NCBI GenBank assembly: GCA_023247155.1
Contig: JAHFGZ010000012.1
Location: forward strand, 1 to 27,789
DNA length: 27,789 bases
Direction of reading: 5' to 3'
DNA from: Candidatus Omnitrophota bacterium
Lineage (GTDB): Bacteria; Omnitrophota; Gorgyraeia; Aquiviventales; Aquiviventaceae
Shown here: positions 21,872 through 27,789 of the stretch, piece after piece
Layout of the letters: each line of letters opens with the position of its first letter
How positions within the stretch are numbered: the first letter of the stretch is position 1
Translations under genes and position numbers: made by a program
The notes under the pieces: generated by a model
What the model saw: only the letters and a program-made list of their open reading frames with translations
Told to the model about the DNA's origin: nothing
The model's database searches: none

Positions 21872-22788
21872 TACGGCCGAGGATGGTACTTCTCATGCAC
21901 CGCCTTGAGGCGCGCGCGGTCCACATGGGTGTAGCGCTGCGTGGTGCTGATGTTGGCGTGGCCCAACAGCTCCTGGACGGTCCGCAAATCGGCGCCCCGC
22001 TCCAAGAGGTGCGTCGCGAACGAATGGCGCAGCGTGTGGGGGCTGATGCGTTTCTCCGGCAGGCCCGCCGTGGCGTACCGGCGGAGCACCTGCCAGACCC
22101 GCTGGCGGGTCAGCCGCCCGCCCCGCCGGTTGACGAACAACGCCTGCGCATCGGGACGGCGGGCCCCCCCACCCATATCGTTGGTGGGGGGGCGGGCCAT
22201 CAGCCGAGGGCGCTCCGTCTGCAGGTACCGGGTCAGCGCGGCGGCGGCCTGGCGGCCGAGGGGCACGATGCGCTCCTTGTTCCCCTTCCCGATGCACCGG
22301 ATGAAGCCCGCCTCGAAGTTGCAATGGACCAGGTCGAGCGACACCAGCTCTGAGACGCGCAGCCCGGCGCCGTAGAGCAGCTCGAGGATGGCCAGGTCGC
22401 GCAGCCCCAACCCCTCGGCCTTGACGCTGCGCAGCAGCCGCTCCACCTCCTCGACGTTGAGCGTCTGCGGCAGCCGGCGCCAGAGCCGCGGCGTCTCGAT
22501 GAATGCCGTGGGGCTGCGGACGACCGCCCGGTGGCCTTCGAGGAAGCGGAACAGCCCTTTCACCGCCGCCAGCTTCCGGGCCACCGTCGCGGGGCTGCGG
22601 CTGGGGCGCAGCGACTGGAGGAACTCCCGCACGTGCAGCGGCCGCACCCGCGCAAGGCCCCCGATGCGCCGCGCCTTGAGGAACGCCTCGAAGAGCTCCA
22701 GGTCCTGCCGGTAGCTGGCCCGCGTCGTCGGGCTCAGGCCCCGCTCCAGCTCCAGGTAGGTCAGGAACCCGTCGATCTGCTCGCGCAT
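21871..22788 (-). CDS. xerC: tyrosine recombinase XerC/XerD
   Basis: Site-specific tyrosine recombinase that resolves chromosome dimers at dif. The N-terminal SAM-like core-binding domain covers residues 1-90. The catalytic domain has the full set: R144 in YGAGLRVSEL, the beta-hairpin lysine in IGKGNKERIVPLG (K168 or K171), H251 and R254 in SPHTLRHSFATHLL, H277 in ELLGHANIST, and the nucleophile Y286 in TQRYTHV. It has 305 residues. An insertion at 199-212 (RPPTNDMGGGARRP) in the variable loop before ALFVNRRGGRLTRQ is encoded by a hairpin shared with proC and ftsQ. XerC and XerD cannot be told apart with confidence. The ATG overlaps the upstream lipoprotein stop (TGATG). Confidence 0.93.
   Translation of the reverse strand: MREQIDGFLTYLELERGLSPTTRASYRQDLELFEAFLKARRIGGLARVRPLHVREFLQSLRPSRSPATVARKLAAVKGLFRFLEGHRAVVRSPTAFIETPRLWRRLPQTLNVEEVERLLRSVKAEGLGLRDLAILELLYGAGLRVSELVSLDLVHCNFEAGFIRCIGKGNKERIVPLGRQAAAALTRYLQTERPRLMARPPTNDMGGGARRPDAQALFVNRRGGRLTRQRVWQVLRRYATAGLPEKRISPHTLRHSFATHLLERGADLRTVQELLGHANISTTQRYTHVDRARLKAVHEKYHPRP
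22163..22193. repeat. in-frame palindromic element inside xerC
   Basis: Hairpin with 11-base perfect arms (GCCCCCCCACC at 22163-22173 and its complement at 22183-22193) and a 9-base loop. It encodes the XerC peptide RPPTNDMGGGARRP, close to the insertion in ProC (RPHTRRGVGARRP) and in the same frame. It lies in the loop between two catalytic-domain helices, where family members vary in length. Confidence 0.78.
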
Positions 22789-23354
22789 CAGGGAACGGCC
22801 GGCGCCCGGCGCTGCTCCTGCGATGTCACCTGCTCCGGCGGCCGCTGCTCCTGCGGCTGCAAATGGTCCTGCACCTTGCGCCAGAAGAACTCGCGCTGGA
22901 ACCGGCGCGTCTGAGCCTCCAGGTCGCGTTGGATGATCGGCACCTGCGAGTCGCTGATGCCCCCCTGCCGCAGCCGAGTGTCGAGCGTGGTGCGATCCTC
23001 AATCAGGGGCGCAAGCCGCTCCGCCAGCTCCTCGGTGAGGAGGCCCTGGAGGGCCTGCAGCTCCCCGAGCGCATCCGAGGAGGCCCGCCGGTACCGCTTG
23101 GGGTTCAGCGGGCGGCTCTGCAGCGCGTCGAAGAGCTCGCCGTTCCAGTAATCGAAGATCAGGTAGTGCTTGCGGTACCGGTCGAGCGGCGTCATCGCGC
23201 GGCTGTAGTCCTGAAACTGAATGACCGGCGTCGGCGCCGCCTTCGGCTGTTTGGGCTTCCGGGTCAGCTTTTTCTGGAGCGACTCGCAGCCGGTGAGGCC
23301 GCTCATCAGCAGCCAGCCGACCGCCGCCAGGATCACCGGACCGTGTCGTCGCAT
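22788..23354 (-). CDS. predicted lipoprotein of unknown function
   Basis: Signal peptide with lipobox: hydrophobic GPVILAAVGWLLMSGLTGC with the lipid-attachment cysteine at residue 23 of this start. The mature part is about 165 residues, rich in charged residues and probably helical (LGELQALQGLLTEELAERLAPLIEDR; IQRDLEAQTRRFQREFFWRKVQDHL), ending in a Pro/Gln-rich tail. No domain is recognised. The start at 23354 has AGGA 8 bases upstream; an ATG 9 bases earlier has a purine run touching it and fits less well. It lies between ligA (13-base gap) and xerC (overlapping), so it is probably co-expressed with both, but context does not give a function. Confidence 0.8.
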   Translation of the reverse strand: MRRHGPVILAAVGWLLMSGLTGCESLQKKLTRKPKQPKAAPTPVIQFQDYSRAMTPLDRYRKHYLIFDYWNGELFDALQSRPLNPKRYRRASSDALGELQALQGLLTEELAERLAPLIEDRTTLDTRLRQGGISDSQVPIIQRDLEAQTRRFQREFFWRKVQDHLQPQEQRPPEQVTSQEQRRAPAVP

Positions 23355-23367
23355 GGCATCCATCCTT

Positions 23368-25392
23368 TCAGCGCGAGGCGGTGTTCGTCATCCGGAGGAA
23401 CGCGGGTTCATCGATGACCTTCACCCCAAGCCGCTTGGCCGTCTCCAATTTCGAACCGGGCGACTCGCCCGCCACCACGTAGGTGGTCTTTTGGCTGACG
23501 CTGGAGCTGGCGGCGCCGCCGAGCTGCCGCACGAGGGCTTCAGCCTGCGACCGGGTCAGGTGGACCAGCTCCCCGGTGAAGACGAACGTCTGGTCGGCCA
23601 ACGGCCGCGGGCCTTTGCGGATGTCCTGGATCATGTTGACCCCGACCGCCTCGAGCTGCCTGATCAGCGTGTTGGTCTGCGGCTGGCGGAAAAACTGCAC
23701 CACCGCTTCCGCCACGACCGAGCCGACCCCCCGCATCGCGTCCACGGTGGCCAGGTCCGCGCTCATGAGGCGGTCCATCGACCCGAACTGCTCCGCGAGA
23801 TCCCGCGCCGCCTTCTCCCCCACGTGGCGGATGCCCAGCCCGAAGAGCAGGCGCGAGAGGCCGCGCGCCTTGCTCGCCTGGATGGCGTCCAGCAGCTTCT
23901 GCGCCTTCTTCTTGGCGAAGAGCGGCAGCGCCAGCAGGTCCTGCTCGGCGAGCCGGTACAGGTCGGCCAGATCATGGATGAGCTGCTGGGTGACAAGCTG
24001 CTCCACCACGACATCGCCCAGCCCCTCGATGTCCATCGCGTGCCGGCTGCCGAAATGGATGACGCAGCGGATCAGCTGCGCCGGACACAACGGGTTGACG
24101 CACCGGTACGCGACCTCCTCTGCCCTCTTCTTCGCGATGGCCCCGCCGCACACCGGACACTTCGCCGGCGGCTTGATCGCCTGCTCCTTGCCGGTCCGCC
24201 GGCTCTCGACCACCTTGACGACCTGCGGAATGACATCGCCGGCCCGCTGGATGACCACCCAGTCCCCCACCCGCACGTTCAACCGCTTCACCTCGTCATA
24301 GTTGTGCAGCGTGGCGCTCGAGATGGTCACCCCGCCGCAGGCGACCGGCTTGAGGCTCGCCACCGGCGTCACCGTGCCGGTGCGTCCGACCGAGTGCTCG
24401 ACGCCGATGACCTGCGTCGTCGCCTGGAGCGCGGTGAACTTATAGGCGATCGCCCAGCGCGGCGACTTGAACGTCATCCCGAGCCGCCGCTGCAGCACCA
24501 GCTCGTTGACCTTGACCACCGCCCCATCCGCCTCGTATGCCAGGCGGTCGCGGAGCTGCTCCAGGCGGCGGCAACGCCGGCGCACCTCCTCGAAGGACGT
24601 GTACCGCGAGGCGTGCTCCGTGATGGGCAGGCCGAGCCGTTTGCACGCCTCCAGAAACTCCCAGTGGGTCGAAAACTCGATCCCCTCGACCGTCCCGGAG
24701 GAATGGGCGAAAAAGCGCAGCGGCCGCGCGGCCGTGATGCGGGGATCCTTCTGCCGCAGGCTGCCGGCGGCGGCGTTGCGGGGGTTGGCGAACGTCTCCC
24801 CGCCCTCGCGCTTGGCCGCATCGTTGTAGCGTTTGAACTCCGCAATGGCCATGTAGACCTCGCCGCGCACCTCGAGGCGACGAGGCGCCTGGCCTTGCAG
24901 CTTCAAGGGGATGGCGCGGATGGTCTTGGCGTTGGCGGTGACCTCTTCGCCGGTCGTGCCGTCGCCCCGGGTGGCCGCCTGGACGAGCCGGCCCCGCTCG
25001 TATGTCAGCGCCAGGCCCACCCCGTCGATCTTCGGCTCCACGGTGTACGTCGGATGGGCCCCCGGCAGCCCCTTCACGATGCGTTGGTGCCAGGCGGCCA
25101 GCCCCTCCTCGCTGAAGGTGTTATCAAGCGAGCGCATCGCGGTCGCGTGGCGCACCGGGCGGAACGCCACATCCGGCATCCCGCCCACCCGCTGGGTCGG
25201 CGAGTCCTGGGTGACGAGCTGGGGGGCGCGCGCCTCAAGCGACCTGAGCTCCTCCAGGAGGCGGTCGTATTCCGCATCGGAGATTTCCGGCTGGTTCAAG
25301 ACGTAGTAGCGGTGGTCGTGATGGCGGATCGCCTCGCGCAGGCGCTCGATGCGTTTGGCGAGGAGGTGGTCAGCGGTGTTGGTTTTGGGCAT
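23368..25392 (-). CDS. ligA: NAD-dependent DNA ligase
   Basis: Seals nicks in replication and repair using NAD+. The Ia domain holds YYVLNQPEISDAEYDRLLEEL; the adenylation domain has the active-site lysine in TVEPKIDGVGLALTYERG, then FANPRNAAAGSLRQ and DGAVVKVNEL. The OB fold region (VGRTGTVTPVASLKPV, GDWVVIQRAGDVIPQV) is followed by a four-cysteine zinc finger (CPVCGG and YRCVNPLCPAQ). Helix-hairpin-helix repeats (LLFGLGIRHVGEKAA, MRGVGSVVAEAV) and a C-terminal BRCT domain (FVFTGEL to VKVIDEPAFL) complete it. It has 674 residues, full length. The start is 2 bases after the upstream stop. Confidence 0.97.
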   Translation of the reverse strand: MPKTNTADHLLAKRIERLREAIRHHDHRYYVLNQPEISDAEYDRLLEELRSLEARAPQLVTQDSPTQRVGGMPDVAFRPVRHATAMRSLDNTFSEEGLAAWHQRIVKGLPGAHPTYTVEPKIDGVGLALTYERGRLVQAATRGDGTTGEEVTANAKTIRAIPLKLQGQAPRRLEVRGEVYMAIAEFKRYNDAAKREGGETFANPRNAAAGSLRQKDPRITAARPLRFFAHSSGTVEGIEFSTHWEFLEACKRLGLPITEHASRYTSFEEVRRRCRRLEQLRDRLAYEADGAVVKVNELVLQRRLGMTFKSPRWAIAYKFTALQATTQVIGVEHSVGRTGTVTPVASLKPVACGGVTISSATLHNYDEVKRLNVRVGDWVVIQRAGDVIPQVVKVVESRRTGKEQAIKPPAKCPVCGGAIAKKRAEEVAYRCVNPLCPAQLIRCVIHFGSRHAMDIEGLGDVVVEQLVTQQLIHDLADLYRLAEQDLLALPLFAKKKAQKLLDAIQASKARGLSRLLFGLGIRHVGEKAARDLAEQFGSMDRLMSADLATVDAMRGVGSVVAEAVVQFFRQPQTNTLIRQLEAVGVNMIQDIRKGPRPLADQTFVFTGELVHLTRSQAEALVRQLGGAASSSVSQKTTYVVAGESPGSKLETAKRLGVKVIDEPAFLRMTNTASR

Positions 25393-25394
25393 GG

Positions 25395-26150
25395 TTAGCG
25401 TCCGACGGCCAGGCGGTCCGCGAGGAACTCCGGCAGGCCCGCTTGGCGGATTGTGCGCTGGGCCGCCGCCACATCGTACGGGATGCGGCGGATGGACACC
25501 TCGTGCCGGTCGGTATCGAGCACGGCGCAGCTGGCGCGCGGGTCGCCGTCGCGTGGCTGGCCGACGCTGCCCGGATTGACCAGATAGCGCATCGCGTCGG
25601 CATCATCCGTGAACGGAATCTCCGTGAGGTCGCCGGCCCTCGTCAGCAGGCGGGTGATGCGCCGCCGCCTCCGGTCGTATTCCAGGAAGAACGGCAGGTG
25701 GGTGTGGCCGACGAGGCACATCAGGGTCCGGCAGGCGGCCAGGGTGTCAAGCGCCTGACCTGCCTCGACGAGGTACTCGAACCGCTCGGGGTGCCGAAGC
25801 GTGCCGTGGACGAGGGTGCACGGCTCCACCGTCGCCGTCAGCGGCAGCCGCCGCAAGGCGTCCAGCTCGGTGCAGCTCAACTGGTCGCGCGTCCACAGCA
25901 CCGCTGACCGTGCGGCCTCGTTGAACCAGCCGAGATCAAACTTCCCGACACAGGCCAGGTCATGATTGCCGCCGACGATGACCGCCCCGCACGCCTCCAG
26001 GCGCGCGAGGCACGCTCCCGGCTCCGCCCCATAACCCACGATGTCGCCCAGGCACAGGTAGCGGTCGATCCGCTCCGGCGCCAGGGCGTCCAGCACCGCG
26101 GTCAGCGCCTCGAGGTTGCTATGGATGTCGGAGAGGACCGCGCAGCGCAT
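25395..26150 (-). CDS. metallophosphoesterase family protein
   Basis: Calcineurin-like phosphoesterase fold with the metal-binding motifs in order: LSDIHSNLEAL (D8, H10), CLGDIVGYG (D36), GGNHD (N62, H63), a histidine in LVHGT and the C-terminal GHTH (148-151). This is the YfcE-like, single-domain group; known members cleave phosphodiesters or diadenosine polyphosphates, and the natural substrate is unknown. It has 251 residues from the ATG at 26150. A TTG 27 bases upstream, directly after the acylphosphatase stop, would add MTGARPPRG but has no ribosome-binding site. It lies between an acylphosphatase gene and ligA. Confidence 0.9.
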   Translation of the reverse strand: MRCAVLSDIHSNLEALTAVLDALAPERIDRYLCLGDIVGYGAEPGACLARLEACGAVIVGGNHDLACVGKFDLGWFNEAARSAVLWTRDQLSCTELDALRRLPLTATVEPCTLVHGTLRHPERFEYLVEAGQALDTLAACRTLMCLVGHTHLPFFLEYDRRRRRITRLLTRAGDLTEIPFTDDADAMRYLVNPGSVGQPRDGDPRASCAVLDTDRHEVSIRRIPYDVAAAQRTIRQAGLPEFLADRLAVGR

Positions 26151-26177
26151 GCCTCGAGGGGGCCGAGCGCCCGTCAA

Positions 26178-26453
26178 CTAATAGCGGATCTCGAAGCCGT
26201 CAAAGGCCTCGGTGGCGTTGCCCCAGGAGATCTCGGCCCGCTGGATGAAGTTCTTCATCGGCCCGCTCTGGAGCGCCTCGAGGAATCGTTTCAGCGCCGC
26301 CTCCTCGCCCTCCGCCACGATCTCCACCCGCCCGTCGCGGAGGTTCTTGACCCAGCCCGCGATCTCGAGGCTTTTGGCCGTCTCCTCCGCCGTCATGCGG
26401 AAGCCGACCCCCTGCACCCGGCCTGAGTAGAAGATGTGGACCCGTTGCTGCAT
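26178..26453 (-). CDS. acyP: acylphosphatase
   Basis: Small enzyme that hydrolyses acyl phosphates. The signature GRVQGVGFR contains the catalytic arginine R19, and GWVKNLRDGRVEIVAEG contains the catalytic asparagine N37. It has 91 residues, typical. The ATG has no strong ribosome-binding site; 43 bases separate it from the DUF1579 gene upstream. Its neighbours do not point to a specific pathway. Confidence 0.95.
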   Translation of the reverse strand: MQQRVHIFYSGRVQGVGFRMTAEETAKSLEIAGWVKNLRDGRVEIVAEGEEAALKRFLEALQSGPMKNFIQRAEISWGNATEAFDGFEIRY

Positions 26454-26496
26454 CCGCTGATGGTAGGTTCTGACAAGTCGTCGCCGAATCGTCTCT

Positions 26497-27129
26497 TCAC
26501 TGCACCCGCGTGTAGCGGATCTCCATCGCCTTGAACTCGCGGCCCTCCGGCGTGCGGGAGTAGCTCTCGTACGTGGTGTGATCCTGGTCCACGACCGTCC
26601 ACGCCGTCCGGTACCACCGGTGCGTTTCGCCGGTGATGGGGCAGCTGAAGTCGCCCTCGTCGCTGAGCGTCTTGGTCGCGGCGTCGAACTGGCCGGCGCC
26701 CCGCATCATGCTCGTGTTCATGTTGTCGAACCACACCGTCTGATACTCCTTGCGGAGGTTGTCGTAGCCGGTGAAGCCGCTGCCCTCGAAGGGCGGCTGG
26801 CCTTCCTCCATCGCTTCGCCGCGGATCTCCTGCTTCAGGAAGCGGCCGCCGAAGAGGAGACTGTTGAGGGCGGTTCCCGTCATGGACTGAGGCGGCTCAT
26901 CCGGAGACATCCACCACTGCGCGGTGTAGCTCCAGGTGCCGGCGAGCGGCTCAAGCGCCTTGTGGCCCTCGCTCGGGCTGCCGAGCCGCTGCATCGCCTC
27001 CATCGCCGCCTGCTTCGCCGGGTCCATCGCCGGCGGCTGGACGGGCGTCGCCTGCTCCGCCTGCGCCAGCCCTGCGCCGAGCGCCAGCACCCAGACCCCT
27101 GTGACCGCTGCCCAACCTGCCACCCGCAT
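26497..27129 (-). CDS. secreted DUF1579 family protein
   Basis: Protein of 210 residues with a cleavable signal peptide (hydrophobic GVWVLALGAGLAQAEQ; cleavage likely after AQA). The body follows the DUF1579 pattern: LEPLAGTWSYTAQWWMSPDEPPQSMTGTA, LFGGRFLKQEIRGE, FEGSGFTGYDNLRKEYQTVWFDNMNTSMM and a C-terminal EFKAMEIRYTR. Members are small lipocalin-like extracytoplasmic proteins of unknown role. The ATG has GGAGG about 8 bases upstream. It is flanked by the acylphosphatase gene and a lower-GC hypothetical gene. Confidence 0.88.
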   Translation of the reverse strand: MRVAGWAAVTGVWVLALGAGLAQAEQATPVQPPAMDPAKQAAMEAMQRLGSPSEGHKALEPLAGTWSYTAQWWMSPDEPPQSMTGTALNSLLFGGRFLKQEIRGEAMEEGQPPFEGSGFTGYDNLRKEYQTVWFDNMNTSMMRGAGQFDAATKTLSDEGDFSCPITGETHRWYRTAWTVVDQDHTTYESYSRTPEGREFKAMEIRYTRVQ

Positions 27130-27168
27130 GTGTGCTCCCTCCGCCTTAGACTACGACAGCCTCAAACC

Positions 27169-27741
27169 CTACAACCAATACTGACGATACTCTGAGCTCC
27201 AGAGCTGACGAACAAACCCTTCACCTACAGGATCAGGCAGCTCTGTCATATTGCGTAATTCATACCGTCCACCCACCTTATTCATCCGCAACAAGAAAGG
27301 ATGCCTTGCGCCTTCAAACATGAGGGTCGCAACAACGTCGCCGAAGCCATCGGACTCTAAGCCAACAACGATAAATTTCTTTGTAAAAATGCTGACCTGT
27401 TTCCTTCCGTCAAGAACTGTGAAAGCACAGTCAGAGCATGCGACACAATCCAGGATAGTGCGGTCAAATGTTTGACGGATTTGGGCAGGAATAGGCGTGT
27501 CATAGATTTCCTGAAATGCTCGGACACCGTCAGCATATATCCGTTGATACGACGACTCCGTGATGTCTCCCCAATGGGCGGGTCCAGTATCGTAACGCAC
27601 ATGAAGGTGCGGCTCATCGTGGACCCCTTTGACCAGAGTCGCCACCTGAGCGCCATAGTCATTCCCCATCACATCCCTTTCAGGGGATATGCCGAAGACC
27701 AACAAGCCTGCCGAAAGAAACGCAAGGTAGGTCAGTCGCAT
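27169..27741 (-). CDS. hypothetical secreted protein, low-GC
   Basis: Not recognised. It has 190 residues with a probable signal peptide (MRLTYLAFLSAGLLVFGIS) and a mixed alpha/beta body with FQEIYDTPIPAQIRQTFDR, a CxxCxxC cluster (LDCVACSDC), and a C-terminal VGGRYELRNMTELPDPVGEGFVRQLW. Base composition is clearly lower in G+C (about half by eye) than all other genes in the window, and codon use is accordingly different, which suggests recent acquisition. No good Shine-Dalgarno precedes the ATG, but an upstream frame appears to end within its first codons, which would allow coupling. The stop lies 39 bases before the DUF1579 start. Confidence 0.7.
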   Translation of the reverse strand: MRLTYLAFLSAGLLVFGISPERDVMGNDYGAQVATLVKGVHDEPHLHVRYDTGPAHWGDITESSYQRIYADGVRAFQEIYDTPIPAQIRQTFDRTILDCVACSDCAFTVLDGRKQVSIFTKKFIVVGLESDGFGDVVATLMFEGARHPFLLRMNKVGGRYELRNMTELPDPVGEGFVRQLWSSEYRQYWL

Positions 27742-27788
27742 ATGAACACCGGTCTATCATCGATCGTCACCCAGTGCCCTTCCGTGCA
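27732..27788 (-). CDS. possible 3' end of an upstream gene (cut by window edge)
   Basis: The minus-strand frame entering the window at its right edge reads CTEGHWVTIDDRPVFICD and then stops at 27732-27734, overlapping the start of the low-GC gene by 10 bases. The HWVTIDDRPVFI ending resembles C-termini seen in some secreted or phage-type proteins, but 18 residues are too few for a call. It is listed because the overlap would explain how the downstream gene starts without its own ribosome-binding site. Confidence 0.3.
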   Translation of the reverse strand, partial: CTEGHWVTIDDRPVFICD

Positions 27789-27789
27789 G

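Overview
The window is a GC-rich (roughly two thirds G+C by eye) bacterial chromosome segment in which every supportable gene lies on the minus strand. Its core is a nearly complete dcw (division and cell wall) cluster, read from right to left: mraZ, rsmH, ftsL, ftsI, murE, murF, mraY, murD, ftsW, murG, murC, murB, ddl, ftsQ, ftsA. It is followed by yggS, proC, yggT and the 5' part of ileS. Upstream of the dcw cluster lie a low-GC unknown gene, a DUF1579 secreted protein, an acylphosphatase, a metallophosphoesterase, ligA, a lipoprotein, a xerC/D recombinase, a short tRNA nucleotidyltransferase/poly(A) polymerase-like gene, ylxP (DUF503), rbfA, truB and ribF. MurE carries the DNPR motif of meso-diaminopimelate ligases, and there are lipoprotein signals and good Shine-Dalgarno sites. 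This fits a diderm-type bacterium with DAP peptidoglycan. The phylum cannot be fixed from the sequence; an uncultured GC-rich lineage (Omnitrophota or similar) is a guess only.

The dcw genes form one tightly packed unit. Almost every junction overlaps by 1 to 4 bases (ATGA, GTGA, TGATG, TAATG) or by a few tens of bases. A convincing sigma-70 promoter and a three-repeat MraZ operator lie just upstream of mraZ. The genes together make the UDP-MurNAc-pentapeptide (murC, D, E, F, ddl, murB), lipid I and lipid II (mraY, murG), and the septal synthase and its scaffold (ftsW, ftsI, ftsL, ftsQ, ftsA). The expected ftsZ is absent after ftsA; its place holds a 137-base spacer with a long inverted repeat and a candidate promoter for yggS. 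The upstream block (ligA to ribF) is equally compact and combines DNA repair and recombination with ribosome/tRNA maturation and flavin synthesis.

The most unusual content is not a new gene system but several families of small palindromic elements placed in or between essential genes. (1) A G/C-run hairpin sits in the same reading frame inside proC, ftsQ and xerC and encodes similar peptide insertions. (2) Two long hairpins are each built from four plus four inverted heptamers, one at the yggS/proC junction and one between ftsA and yggS. (3) A pair of TGAC-T-GTCA palindromes encodes the N-terminal extension of MurD. (4) A 19-base-arm inverted repeat lies between proC and yggT. No tRNA, rRNA, CRISPR array, transposase or gene-free stretch longer than about 300 bases was seen.
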